Below, in pieces: positions 45,688 through 55,193 of a stretch of DNA of 64,000 nucleotides; within the stretch, counting starts at the first letter, position 1; the number at the start of each line of letters is the position of its first letter. The position numbers and the translations under genes are program-made. Source of the stretch: Pseudorhizobium tarimense (GTDB taxonomy: Bacteria; Pseudomonadota; Alphaproteobacteria; Rhizobiales; Rhizobiaceae); NCBI RefSeq assembly GCF_022968135.1, contig NZ_JALJRA010000019.1, positions 26,875-90,874 of the forward strand, read 5' to 3'. The notes beneath the pieces were generated by a model. The model was not told where the DNA came from. It saw nothing but the letters and a program-made list of their open reading frames with translations, and ran no database searches.

Positions 45688-47202
45688 ATGCTTGATCTGC
45701 TGTATGCGGGGGCATCGCTCTCCTTCAACCTGCATGCGTTGACCCTCACGACGCTCGGAATTCTGGGCGGTCTGATCATCGGGGTGCTGCCCGGTCTTGG
45801 CCCCCTGATGGGGATCGTGTTGCTCCTGCCTCTGGCGTTCCATTTGCCTCCCATCCCTGCCATGGGAATGCTGATCGCCATCTATATCGGGGGCTCGGCG
45901 GGCGGATCGATATCGGCGATCCTGTTGCGAGTACCAGGCACGCCGCTTGCCGCAGCAACTCTGTTCGACGGCTTTCCGATGGCCCAGAAGGGACGTGCGC
46001 AAGATGCGGTGGGCCTGGCCATGACATCCTCAGCCGTGGGCGGCCTTGTTGGCGGGCTCGTGCTGGTGTTCCTGTCCCCGCTCCTGGCGAAATTCGCCCT
46101 TCGTTTCGCACCTCCCGAATACTTCGCCATGGCTGTACTCGGCGTCTTGACCATCGCGCTGGTCTCGGAAGGTTCAGCCTTGAAGGGTCTGCTCGCAGGT
46201 GGGCTTGGCCTGTTTCTCTCGATGATTGGAACGGATGAGTTCACCAATGCTTATCGTTTCACGCTCGATAGCTTTCGGCTTTCCAGCGGGCCGCACCTGG
46301 TGGCCGTCGTGGTCGGGTTGTTTGCCCTGTCCGAGGTGTTCTTTCAGATCCAGACCGGTAATCTGCTGGCACGACCAAATGTGCAACGGCTCAAGGTGAC
46401 ATTCTCGGCGCTGAAGATCCTGGCGCGTCACAAGGTCAATCTCTTCCGCTCCTCTATGATCGGAACCTTCTTCGGGGCCATTCCAGGCGCCGGCGGCGAT
46501 GTCAGCGCCTTCATCTCTTATGCCACTGCAAAGAAGCTCGCGCGCGCGGAAGAGAAATACGGAGAAGGTGCCGAAGGCGGCGTCGTGGCGACCGAGGCGG
46601 CGAACAATGCCTGCTGTGGCGGCGCCCTGATCCCAACCTTGTCGCTTGGAATACCGGGAGACGCCTCTACGGCGGTCCTGATGGGTGCGTTGATCCTGCT
46701 CGGTTTTTTCCCGGGTCCGGATCTTTTCCGTGACCATCCCGACGTCGCCGGCGGTATCTTCATCGCTTACCTGATGGGCAACGCGATCCTGCTTCTCCTG
46801 GGCACGCTGCTTGCCCCTGTGTTCGGATCCGTTTTGATAGTCCGAAAAGCGTGGCTCCTCCCCGCAGTCCTCCTCTTGTCTACCCTTGGCACCTATGCCC
46901 TGCAAAGCTCCGTCTTCGATCTTTGGGTCATGCTCGCCTTCGGCCTCATAGGCTATATTATGCGGCGTGCTGGCTATCCTCTGGCGCCGCTCATCATCGG
47001 CATGATCCTGGGAAGCACCATGGAGAGTAACCTGCGCCGTTCCCTGCTTCTTTCCCAAGATGGCTTGATGATTTTCGTCGAGCGTCCCATAAGCGCTCTG
47101 ATCCTACTCATCGATCTGGTCCTGCTCGTGGCAATTGTCTACTCTACCGTAAGATCGTCCAGGCCATCTGGAGCAGGCAAGGAAGTCGCAGCTCTTCCTT
47201 GA
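45688..47202 (+). CDS. tctA: Tripartite tricarboxylate transporter large membrane subunit (TctA type), module 2
   Basis: 504 residues of a strongly hydrophobic protein with about ten to twelve spans. The two conserved family motifs are present: GVLPGLGPLMGIVLLLPL near the N-terminus and GAIPGAGGDVSAFISYATAK in the middle. It carries the substrate across the inner membrane, driven by an ion gradient. It ends the module and converges on the module 3 LysR gene. Confidence 0.92.
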   Translation: MLDLLYAGASLSFNLHALTLTTLGILGGLIIGVLPGLGPLMGIVLLLPLAFHLPPIPAMGMLIAIYIGGSAGGSISAILLRVPGTPLAAATLFDGFPMAQKGRAQDAVGLAMTSSAVGGLVGGLVLVFLSPLLAKFALRFAPPEYFAMAVLGVLTIALVSEGSALKGLLAGGLGLFLSMIGTDEFTNAYRFTLDSFRLSSGPHLVAVVVGLFALSEVFFQIQTGNLLARPNVQRLKVTFSALKILARHKVNLFRSSMIGTFFGAIPGAGGDVSAFISYATAKKLARAEEKYGEGAEGGVVATEAANNACCGGALIPTLSLGIPGDASTAVLMGALILLGFFPGPDLFRDHPDVAGGIFIAYLMGNAILLLLGTLLAPVFGSVLIVRKAWLLPAVLLLSTLGTYALQSSVFDLWVMLAFGLIGYIMRRAGYPLAPLIIGMILGSTMESNLRRSLLLSQDGLMIFVERPISALILLIDLVLLVAIVYSTVRSSRPSGAGKEVAALP

Positions 47203-47324
47203 AGCGCTCTCGTCGAGAATTCGAAGGCCAGGTGTATGCTAGGCCTCTCAAGCACAACTGGCCACTTCCTCCCGCGTCATCATTGCGAAATTCAGCAGTC
47301 TGCATCGACAGCTGTGGGGTGAGG

Positions 47325-48281
47325 CTAGTTCTTTGTTTGCTCTGTTGAAGGCGGGATGTTCAGGCCAGGTGCGCCGAACGGAGTGGCGCGCTTCAAGTAC
47401 TCCCGCATGGCTTTGATCGGCGGAAAACCTGCTGAAGATCGATGGTAGGTTATGCCCGTAGGTATGCTCCAGTGGAAGCCCTCGAGATTGATTTCGCGCA
47501 GTTGGAGCGTTGAGTAGCTCTTGGCCAAGGGTACCGGCATGCAGGCAATAAAATTATGTTCTACCAGCATTTTCAGGGCGATCTGCAGCGAGTGAGACTG
47601 AAGCGCCAGTTGGGGTGCCGGCAGTCCATTCGCTTCGAAGAAACGGTCGATCTTGGCATTTGCCAGTCCCCCGCTGAACAAGCTCAGCCACGGATAGGAT
47701 AAAAGTTTTTCAGGAGTGATTTCGGCTTCGTCGAACAAAGGGTGCTGGTGCGAAACGAACAGCGAGTTACCTTGATGGTAAAGGATGTCGGTTACAAAAT
47801 CGCGTCCAAGACCATCGACTTCTGTCGGGATGCCGCCAGCGTAGGCTCTGATATCGCCCCGCTCGAGAAGTGGTAGGAGATCGCCCCCGACCCCGGTCGA
47901 GACCGACACGCGCAAGTTTGGGAAACTGGATCTAAGCTCCGCCAGCATGCTCGGGAAATAGACTGCCGAATAGACGGGCCCGCCACCAATCCGCATCTCG
48001 CCGCCCAAACCCTTGGTCTGCACTTTCAGTTCAACCAAAGAAGAATTCCATGCCGCTTCAATCTCGCGGGCGCGCTGTTTGAAAAGTTCTCCCGCCTCCG
48101 TCAGGCGGACACCGCTCGACATTCGCACGAACAAAGCACAGCCTAGATCCTGCTCAAGTAGACGGATGGACTTCGTCAAAGCTGGCTGGCTGACGTTGAT
48201 CGCGCGCGCTGCCGCATGAAAGCTACCCTGTTCAGCAACGCTCAGAAAATGGTGAAGCCGCCATATGTGGTGCATGGCCAA
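47325..48281 (-). CDS. LysR-family regulator (module 3)
   Basis: 318 residues. The helix-turn-helix reads FLSVAEQGSFHAAARAINVS, then QPALTKSIRLLEQDLGCALF, very like the module 2 regulator in the recognition helix. It diverges from the sulfatase gene at 48370. A GATA-N9-TATC dyad in the gap is a possible binding site. It likely controls the seven-gene operon from 48370 to 56141. Confidence 0.92.
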   Translation of the reverse strand: MAMHHIWRLHHFLSVAEQGSFHAAARAINVSQPALTKSIRLLEQDLGCALFVRMSSGVRLTEAGELFKQRAREIEAAWNSSLVELKVQTKGLGGEMRIGGGPVYSAVYFPSMLAELRSSFPNLRVSVSTGVGGDLLPLLERGDIRAYAGGIPTEVDGLGRDFVTDILYHQGNSLFVSHQHPLFDEAEITPEKLLSYPWLSLFSGGLANAKIDRFFEANGLPAPQLALQSHSLQIALKMLVEHNFIACMPVPLAKSYSTLQLREINLEGFHWSIPTGITYHRSSAGFPPIKAMREYLKRATPFGAPGLNIPPSTEQTKN

Positions 48282-48284
48282 CCC

Positions 48285-48301
48285 GATATCTCCCGGTTAT
48301 C
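48285..48301. promoter_or_regulatory. GATA-N9-TATC dyad, possible LysR box (T-N11-A)
   Basis: A 17-base inverted repeat just upstream of the LysR start and 69 bases before the sulfatase start. Within it T48287 and A48299 are spaced as T-N11-A, the LysR consensus. Confidence 0.5.
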
Positions 48302-48369
48302 GACGTGACGCTGAGAGGTATTAGCGCAAGTAAGGCGATGAGGCTAGTTTGCCGTTGGGAGGATCTCTG

Positions 48370-49884
48370 ATGCGCGTCGTTTTTGTGCTGTTTGACTCGT
48401 TGAACAGGCTTGCCATGGGTTGTTACGGGGGTGCTGCGGTTCCAACCCCCAACTTTGATCGGTTCGCAACGCGTTCGCTGACATTCGACAACCACTACGT
48501 CGGAAGCTTGCCTTGCATGCCCGCGCGCCGCGACCTTCACACTGGGCGCCTCAGCTTCATGCATCGCTCCTGGGGACCGCTCGAGCCTTTCGACAACTCG
48601 ATGCCGGAACTTTTGAAGAACGCTGGCGTCTACACACACCTCGTGACGGATCATTTCCATTACTTCGAGGATGGCGGCGCGACCTATCACTCCCGTTACT
48701 CGACCTGGGACTTTGTTCGGGGCCAGGAATATGACACCTGGAAGGCGCTGGTTAAGCCGCCGCTTGAACAGTTTCGGCGGGACTACTCCGGCAAGCATTA
48801 CAATGGACCCGGTCAGGCAAACCGGTTGCAGCACCAGATCAACCGACAATTCATCAAGAAGGAAAAGGATTTCCCGGCGGTTCAGTGTTTCGAGCGGGCG
48901 TTCGACTTCCTCGACAACAATCGCGAGGCCGACAACTGGATGCTGCATCTGGAATGCTTCGATCCACACGAACCGTTCTACACGCCGACGCGCTTCCGCG
49001 ACAAACTGAAAACAAACTACGATGGCCCTATCATTGATTGGCCAAAATACGCCCCAGTCTCCGAAAGCCCTGATGAGATCGCTGAAATCCGCGCCAATTA
49101 TGCTGCGCTGGTATCAATGTGCGACGAGTATTTTGGCAAGCTTCTAGACTACTTCGACGCCCACAATCTGTGGGACGACACCTGTCTCATTCTGACGACG
49201 GACCATGGCTATCTCCTGTCTGAGCACGACTGGTGGGCCAAGAACGTCATGCCTTACTACGAAGAAATCTCGCACATCCCGCTGATCGTGCATCACCCTG
49301 ACTTGGGCGCACGAAAGGGCACGCGCACCAGCGCACTGACCCAGACCCCAGATCTGATGCCTACGATCCTGAGCTTGTTTGGTCAACATATCCCACCTGA
49401 GGTGCGAGGCACCTCCGTACTTGAACTTGCAGATCGCGAAGACGAGGAACGGGCTGTCATCTTTGGCATGTTCGGCGGAGCCATCGGCGCGACGGACGGC
49501 CAGTATACCTGCTTCCTTTATCCGCCCGATTTGGACGATGAGAGCCTCAGCGAATACACGCTGATGCCGACACACCTTCACAGCTTCTTTGCCCTTGATG
49601 AGCTGAAGACGGCAGAGTTGCATCCGCCTCTATCCTTCACCAAAGGCCTGCCGGTCCTGAGAATAAGCGCGCTCAACGACGCGCGACGGCCGCCAGGCGG
49701 CGACCGCACTCATTTCAAGAGCTTTCGAACAGCGCTTTACGACAACATCGCTGATCCCGGTCAGCTCAATCCCCTTGACGCGCCCGAAGTGGAAAGCCGC
49801 CTCACAAAAGCGATATTGGAGATTCTCATCCAGCATACAGCGACGCCGGAGTTCTTCAATTGGATGGGCCTGAGCCCGTCTTAA
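48370..49884 (+). CDS. Sulfatase family protein (module 3), CMPAR type
   Basis: 504 residues, a clear paralogue of the module 2 sulfatase. It has Asp9 in FVLFDSLNR, Cys49 in CMPARRDLHTGR, the segment TDHFHYFEDGG in place of GKWHLG, and C-terminal TTDHGYLLSEHDWW. No signal peptide is present. The ATG at 48370 has GGGAGGA before it; seven codons upstream the frame is also open. It is the first gene of an operon with a sugar-type ABC importer, a DUF4432-like protein and the formylglycine-generating enzyme, so the substrate is likely a sulfated saccharide. Confidence 0.9.
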   Translation: MRVVFVLFDSLNRLAMGCYGGAAVPTPNFDRFATRSLTFDNHYVGSLPCMPARRDLHTGRLSFMHRSWGPLEPFDNSMPELLKNAGVYTHLVTDHFHYFEDGGATYHSRYSTWDFVRGQEYDTWKALVKPPLEQFRRDYSGKHYNGPGQANRLQHQINRQFIKKEKDFPAVQCFERAFDFLDNNREADNWMLHLECFDPHEPFYTPTRFRDKLKTNYDGPIIDWPKYAPVSESPDEIAEIRANYAALVSMCDEYFGKLLDYFDAHNLWDDTCLILTTDHGYLLSEHDWWAKNVMPYYEEISHIPLIVHHPDLGARKGTRTSALTQTPDLMPTILSLFGQHIPPEVRGTSVLELADREDEERAVIFGMFGGAIGATDGQYTCFLYPPDLDDESLSEYTLMPTHLHSFFALDELKTAELHPPLSFTKGLPVLRISALNDARRPPGGDRTHFKSFRTALYDNIADPGQLNPLDAPEVESRLTKAILEILIQHTATPEFFNWMGLSPS

Positions 49885-49913
49885 ACGACAATTCAATCTA
49901 GGGAGGAATGAAA

Positions 49914-51257
49914 ATGTCTGAAAAAACGTTCGGGAAATACACGAAGGGCACGGTGGCGAGGCTATTGGCGGGTTTATCGGTGGCCGCGTGCCTCGCAAGT
50001 TCGGCCGTCGCACAGGACGCCGGTACGTTGCGCGTTTTGATTAGCCAGTCGCCCTGGTTGAATGCTTTCGTCTCATTGGTGGATGAATATCAGGCGGAAA
50101 CCGGCACAAAGTTTCAGCTTGATGTGCCCCCCTTCGGTGGCATGGTAGACAAGACGCGCAACTCGGTGCGTGCCGAGACCGGGTCTTACGACATCATCAA
50201 CATCAACGCCCAGAGCCTCGCCGAGATGTATGCTGGCGGTTTTCTCAAGCCGCTGAAGGAAATCGACGCAAGCTTTGCTCTGCCGAAGGGTGTAGTAGAT
50301 TTCGGTGGCTCGGCCTATTGGAGCGCCGAGAAGAACAGTTTCGACCCTAACGGCGAGCTCTACGGCGTTCCTACGAATGGCAACGTTCTGGTGCTTTATT
50401 ACCGGAGCGACCTTTACGAAGACGCCGGTCTGCAGGTGCCAAAGACTTGGGATGATCTGATCGCGAACGCCAAAGCCCTGCATAACCCGCCGGAAACATA
50501 CGGCTTTGTCGCACGAGGAACACGCGAGTCGATCCTTTTTGACTTCTCGCCGATGCTCTTCAGCTTTGGCGGCAGCTATTTCGCAGACCCGCAACAGGGC
50601 GACTATTCGATCACACTGAATAACCTGCAGGGGCTCCAGGCACTGGAAACCTTCATCAAGCTGAACAAGGAATATGGGACCGGGAATCCGGGTGCGCTGG
50701 AGCAGGCCGAACTCATCCAGTTGCTGGCCACTGGCAAGGCTGCCCAAGGCACAGCAGTTATCGCCGCAGTCGCTGATTTGCAGGATCCCAACAAGTCCAT
50801 CGTAACAGATACGATCGAAACAGCTCTTCTACCAGCCGGTCCCGAAGGCAAGCACGCATCGGTCGCCGGGCAGTGGATGGCGGGGATCCCGAAGAATATT
50901 CCCGAGGCTAATCAGCAAGCTGCGATGAAGTTCCTAAAGTGGTTCCTCGAGAAGGAAACTCAGGTTGCTTACGTCGAAGCAGGGGGTATTCCGATCAGAA
51001 GCGATCTGGCCGACACTGCGTTGGCGGGCGATCCGAACTACCGCTTCATCAAGGCCTTCTCCGAGAATGCGGATGTGGCCCAGATGAATACGCCGATGAA
51101 AGAAGGTGTGCGGATGAAAGAGGTGATATCGCTCTACCTCAACCGCGCGCTGATCGGCGAGATTTCCGCGAAGGAAGCCCTCAACGGCGCGGCCCAGGAG
51201 GCACACGATGTCCTTACGGCCGCAGGTTACAAACTCACACCTCCCAAGATGCTGTGA
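49914..51257 (+). CDS. ABC transporter substrate-binding protein, carbohydrate family 1 type
   Basis: 447 residues with a Sec signal (hydrophobic LLAGLSVAACLASSAVA) and then LRVLISQSPWLNAFVSLVDE. Features of the family include the GLYGVPTNGN-like ELYGVPTNGNVLVLYYRSD and a Trp-rich C-terminal half. It binds a saccharide-like compound in the periplasm. The ATG at 49914 has GGAGG seven bases before it. An ATG at 49908 is too near the ribosome site. A hairpin follows. Confidence 0.91.
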   Translation: MSEKTFGKYTKGTVARLLAGLSVAACLASSAVAQDAGTLRVLISQSPWLNAFVSLVDEYQAETGTKFQLDVPPFGGMVDKTRNSVRAETGSYDIININAQSLAEMYAGGFLKPLKEIDASFALPKGVVDFGGSAYWSAEKNSFDPNGELYGVPTNGNVLVLYYRSDLYEDAGLQVPKTWDDLIANAKALHNPPETYGFVARGTRESILFDFSPMLFSFGGSYFADPQQGDYSITLNNLQGLQALETFIKLNKEYGTGNPGALEQAELIQLLATGKAAQGTAVIAAVADLQDPNKSIVTDTIETALLPAGPEGKHASVAGQWMAGIPKNIPEANQQAAMKFLKWFLEKETQVAYVEAGGIPIRSDLADTALAGDPNYRFIKAFSENADVAQMNTPMKEGVRMKEVISLYLNRALIGEISAKEALNGAAQEAHDVLTAAGYKLTPPKML

Positions 51258-51260
51258 GCT

Positions 51261-51295
51261 GGAAGGTATCCGGGATCGTGCCCTGGATACCTTCC
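51261..51295 (+). promoter_or_regulatory. Hairpin between binding-protein and permease genes
   Basis: GGAAGGTATCC at 51261-51271 pairs perfectly with GGATACCTTCC at 51285-51295 around a 13-base loop. It sits three bases after the binding-protein stop. Such stem-loops often protect the upstream mRNA so that binding protein exceeds the membrane parts. Confidence 0.65.
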
Positions 51296-51312
51296 TCATG
51301 GAGTGACGATCG

Positions 51313-52236
51313 ATGGCAACACGCCCCTTGGACGCGGCCAGAATAGAGCGTGCTAATCTCTGGTGGAGAATTGGCTCGCTTGCTCCCGCGATCATCATAC
51401 TGGCCGCTCTTTCGATATGGCCTGTTTTTAATCTTGCCTATCTCAGTCTCGCTGATGTCGATTGGGTTTCGGGCGCCGCGGTCGTGAATTTTGTCGGCCT
51501 TCAAAACTTTCAGGAGCTCTTCACGGGCGAGCCGGTCTATTGGGCGGGGGTTCGCAATACGACCGTATTTGCCGTCTGCGCGGTCACGCTGCAGATGATC
51601 TTCGGCTTTACCATGGCACTTGCGGTTCGCAGAGCTTCCAAGCTCGGGCGAGGCCTGCTGACAGCAATCTTTCTACTGCCGATCGTTATTCCGCCGATCG
51701 TCATCGGGGCGATGTGGCGGCTTCTGCTCGGCCGGGACTTTGGCATGGTCAATTTCCTCTTCAGTCTCGTTGGGCTGCCACAGGTAGATTGGCTCGGCGA
51801 CCCGAGGTTTGCGCTGATGTCGGTCATCATCGTGGACGTCTGGCATTGGACGCCCTTCGTCTTCCTGTTGACGCTCGCCGGTTTAGAATCGCTCGATCAA
51901 GAGGTATTCGATGCCGCGAAACTGGACGTGAAGAACCGTTGGCAGGAATTACGCTACATCACGATCCCACTGATGATGCCCACCATCCTTATCACCTTGG
52001 CATTTCGGATGATCTTGTCGTTCAAGGTCTTCGATGAGATCTACCTGCTGACTGGTGGCGGGCCAGGAACGGCTACGGAGGTCATCAACTTCTCCATCAA
52101 CCGCGTCTTCTTCGCCCAGGACCGGGTCGGGATGGGATCTGCCATGTCGCTGGTGACCATCGCTGGGGTGGCCGGAATGATCGTTTTCGCCAACACCGTT
52201 GTCCGTCGACGTCGCAAACTGAGGGCTGAGGCATGA
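51313..52236 (+). CDS. ABC sugar transporter permease, MalF/UgpA type
   Basis: 307 residues with about six spans and the coupling motif EVFDAAKLDVKNRWQELRYI. The start is a good family fit (NLWWRIGSLAPAIIILAALSI). It overlaps the next permease gene by four bases. Together they form the pore for the saccharide captured by the binding protein. Confidence 0.92.
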   Translation: MATRPLDAARIERANLWWRIGSLAPAIIILAALSIWPVFNLAYLSLADVDWVSGAAVVNFVGLQNFQELFTGEPVYWAGVRNTTVFAVCAVTLQMIFGFTMALAVRRASKLGRGLLTAIFLLPIVIPPIVIGAMWRLLLGRDFGMVNFLFSLVGLPQVDWLGDPRFALMSVIIVDVWHWTPFVFLLTLAGLESLDQEVFDAAKLDVKNRWQELRYITIPLMMPTILITLAFRMILSFKVFDEIYLLTGGGPGTATEVINFSINRVFFAQDRVGMGSAMSLVTIAGVAGMIVFANTVVRRRRKLRAEA

Positions 52237-53063
52237 GTGCCAGACAAAAACTCGGAGGCATGGGTGGGAACCTGCTCGCCTGGGGTTATGCTCTGATCAT
52301 CCTTGGACCGATGGTTTGGATACTTTCAAACTCATTCAAGCGGCAGATCGACATTTTGATGGGGACGACGATCGCCCCTATCACCCTCGCTAACTACCAT
52401 CAAATCATCAATTCCCGGCAGTCACACTTTCTCTGGAATCTGTGGAATAGCGCCATCGTCTCGGTCGTCTCCACCCTGCTGGTGCTGATCATCGCAACCG
52501 TCGCAGCCTTTACGCTTGCCCGGCTTCAGCCGCCCCGCTGGGTCAGCTTTATTCTGCTTGGCTGGGCGCTGGTGTTCCACATGCTGCCGACCCTGACATT
52601 CGTGGGCTCGTGGTACGTCATGTTCACCGAGGTCGGTCTGCATGGCACTTACACTGCGCTCATCCTCGCGCAAGTCGTGCAGGGCCTGCCGATGGCCCTG
52701 TTCCTCATGATCGGCTTTGTCATGAACATCCCGAAGGAGCTTGTGCAGGCAGCTCGGCTCGATGGCTGCACCTACCCACAAGTATTCCGCCACCTGATCC
52801 TTCCGCTGTCACTGGGTGGCATGGCAGCCGCCGGCGCTTTGACTTTCATTTCCGCATGGAGCGACTTTGCAGTCGCTCTCAACCTCTCCAACAAGGACAC
52901 GATGACTGCCCCCGTTGCCATCGCGACGTTCGCGCAAGAGCACCAGATCCTCTACGGCCAGATGGCGGCAGCATCTATGCTCTCCATGCTCCCAGCGCTG
53001 GCATTCATCATGTTCGGGCAGCGTTTCGTCGTGCGTGGCCTGCTGGCCGGCGCAGTCAAATAG
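52233..53063 (+). CDS. ABC sugar transporter permease, MalG/UgpE type
   Basis: 276 residues with about six spans. The coupling loop reads PKELVQAARLDGCTYPQVF and matches the EAAxxDG signature. It partners the previous permease. The ATPase gene follows after eight bases. Confidence 0.92.
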   Translation: MSARQKLGGMGGNLLAWGYALIILGPMVWILSNSFKRQIDILMGTTIAPITLANYHQIINSRQSHFLWNLWNSAIVSVVSTLLVLIIATVAAFTLARLQPPRWVSFILLGWALVFHMLPTLTFVGSWYVMFTEVGLHGTYTALILAQVVQGLPMALFLMIGFVMNIPKELVQAARLDGCTYPQVFRHLILPLSLGGMAAAGALTFISAWSDFAVALNLSNKDTMTAPVAIATFAQEHQILYGQMAAASMLSMLPALAFIMFGQRFVVRGLLAGAVK

Positions 53064-53071
53064 GATAGTTC

Positions 53072-54172
53072 ATGGCACATTTAGAACTTCAGAAAGTCGC
53101 GAAATCCTATGGCGCAGTGGAGGTTATTCCCGGCGTCGACTTCGAGATCAATTCCGGTGAATTTCTTGTCCTCGTCGGTCCTTCGGGCAGTGGTAAATCG
53201 ACGCTCCTCAAGATGATTGCCGGGTTGGAAGAAACCACCTCCGGAAAGATTCTTGTTGATGGTCAGGACATTACGCATCTGGATCCATCGGCACGTGATC
53301 TGGCAATGGTGTTTCAGTCCTACGCGCTTTATCCGCACATGACCGTTCGTGACAACATGTCATTTGCACTGCGGATGCGCGGAGAGGATCCCGCCGTCAT
53401 CGACCAGCGTGTAAGGGAAGCGGTGGCGATGCTGGATCTTGGCGGCCTGGAGGACCGCAAGCCGGGACAGCTCTCTGGGGGCCAACGCCAGCGCGTTGCA
53501 ATGGGACGCTGCGTCGTGCGCAATCCGAAGCTATTCTTGTTCGATGAGCCGCTGTCGAACCTCGATGCCAAGTTGCGTGCCCAGACGCGGATCGAAATCC
53601 GCCGTCTCCATGAGCGGCTTAAAGCAACGTCGATCTTCGTCACCCATGACCAGGTGGAAGCGATGACGATGGCGGACCGCATTGCCCTCCTGAAGGATGG
53701 CAAGCTGCAGCAGATCGGTTCACCACAGGATCTTTATCTGCGCCCGCGTAACACCTTTGTCGCCACCTTCATCGGCACACCGGAGATGAACCTCCTGGCC
53801 GGGCGCCTGCAGATGGCGGAAGGGCATTTCCACATTGGTGGGATGCGTCTGCCGGCTTCAGCCGGGCAGCAGTCAAGACTCTCCGTCGCGTGCCATAGCG
53901 GAACCGCAGTGATGGTCGGGGTGCGGCCCGAGCATTTCGCGATCGTGCTGAACACCACACCTGGCGCACTCCAGGTCACAGTGAATGTCACTGAATGGCT
54001 GGGGCACGAGATCTTCATCTTTGGTCAATCTGATCTCGGGTCCATCAGCGTCCGTGTACCCGAAGGTCTTGAGACGACACCCGCACAAGGGGATGTCCTC
54101 TCGATCCTGCCGATCGCTGACCGCTGGCACGTGTTCGACGCCGGCAGCAGCGAGAACGTGTTGCTTGATTGA
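53072..54172 (+). CDS. ABC sugar transporter ATPase, UgpC/MalK type
   Basis: 366 residues: Walker A GPSGSGKST, Q-loop FQSYALYPHMT, signature LSGGQRQRVAMGR, Walker B LFLFDEPLSNLD, H-loop THDQVEAMT, then a C-terminal TOBE domain (about 235-366). Complete and conventional. The DUF4432-like gene follows after 25 bases. Confidence 0.94.
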   Translation: MAHLELQKVAKSYGAVEVIPGVDFEINSGEFLVLVGPSGSGKSTLLKMIAGLEETTSGKILVDGQDITHLDPSARDLAMVFQSYALYPHMTVRDNMSFALRMRGEDPAVIDQRVREAVAMLDLGGLEDRKPGQLSGGQRQRVAMGRCVVRNPKLFLFDEPLSNLDAKLRAQTRIEIRRLHERLKATSIFVTHDQVEAMTMADRIALLKDGKLQQIGSPQDLYLRPRNTFVATFIGTPEMNLLAGRLQMAEGHFHIGGMRLPASAGQQSRLSVACHSGTAVMVGVRPEHFAIVLNTTPGALQVTVNVTEWLGHEIFIFGQSDLGSISVRVPEGLETTPAQGDVLSILPIADRWHVFDAGSSENVLLD

Positions 54173-54197
54173 AGAAGGCGTAGACGGAAGAAGCGAT

Positions 54198-55148
54198 ATG
54201 GTGATGTTGTTTGGCCAGTCTTTTACAAAGCGAGAGCTCGGACGTGTTTTTCCTGACCTCTTGCATGTGGCCGGCTTTAAGAAACTGACAGTGGAAGACG
54301 GAGCCGGTCGCAGCAGCCGTCTCCTGCAGATCGACAGTGGCGGTGGCCTACGCGTTGATCTTCTGCCGGATCGCTGCTGTGACATTGGTCAGGTATGGTG
54401 CGACGATATCCCGTTCGGCTGGATCAACCCCATGGGTACGTCGGCTCCCTTCGCAGTGGGAGAAAACAACCCGTTGTCGGGCCTGATGGCGACCTGCGGG
54501 TTTGACCATATTCGCCAGCCGGAAATGGAAGGGGACCGTCATTTCCCGCTGCACGGAAACATGATGCACATGCCCGCCCGGATCATCGCTACTGATACGA
54601 TCTGGGACGGCGACGAAGGCATCTTCAGGGTCAAGGCGGAGGCGACGCAGTTCAACCTCAACTATGGTACAATCCGGCTGCAAAGGCATGTCTATGTTCC
54701 ACTCGGTGGTCGCTCGCTCGTCGTCTCCGACCGGGTGACAGTATTGGCAGGCGATTTGCCGGTTATGGCAATGTACCACGTCAATCTAGGCTATCCCCTT
54801 GTGACACCAGGCAGCGCCTTCAGTCTCAACGGTGATGATGTTACAGGGCACACTCTGGGACACGATGGTATCAGGACGCGTCCTTCAGGCGCGGCCGTAG
54901 CGGAGGTCGTTCTAGCTGCTATGTCAGAGGGTGGTCCGCGATTTCAGATGAAGTACGACGGAAGAAAACTGCCGTTCCTGCAGACCTTGCGTAATGACAG
55001 CGAAGGGATCAATCTTTTCTGCATCGAGCCCGCGACCCACAATCGCCTGAGCCGAGAGGAATTGAGGGGGAACGGATCTCTCCTACCAACGCCGCGCGGC
55101 GGTTCGCATACGTTTCATCTCGAGATGCTGTTTGAGAGCGGCAGGTAA
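54198..55148 (+). CDS. DUF4432/aldose-1-epimerase-like protein
   Basis: 316 residues of a beta-rich, mutarotase-like protein. Features include VDLLPDRCCDIGQVWCDDIPF and GWINPMGTS, then GDRHFPLHGNMMHMPAR, with an acidic residue and His as in galactose mutarotases. Its family has few assigned functions. A role in anomeric interconversion of a sugar or sulfated sugar fits the operon. The ATG at 54198 follows GGAAGAAG. A longer frame from 53985 lies within the ATPase gene. An ATG two codons later is also possible. Confidence 0.82.
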   Translation: MVMLFGQSFTKRELGRVFPDLLHVAGFKKLTVEDGAGRSSRLLQIDSGGGLRVDLLPDRCCDIGQVWCDDIPFGWINPMGTSAPFAVGENNPLSGLMATCGFDHIRQPEMEGDRHFPLHGNMMHMPARIIATDTIWDGDEGIFRVKAEATQFNLNYGTIRLQRHVYVPLGGRSLVVSDRVTVLAGDLPVMAMYHVNLGYPLVTPGSAFSLNGDDVTGHTLGHDGIRTRPSGAAVAEVVLAAMSEGGPRFQMKYDGRKLPFLQTLRNDSEGINLFCIEPATHNRLSREELRGNGSLLPTPRGGSHTFHLEMLFESGR

Positions 55149-55193
55149 GGAGTGTAGAAGACGGTTCATGATTCAAGTTTGGGAAAGACAATC

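Noticed and set aside
48349..48369. Seven-codon upstream start for the module 3 sulfatase
   Set aside because: The ATG at 48370 has a proper ribosome site and matches the paralogue's N-terminus exactly.
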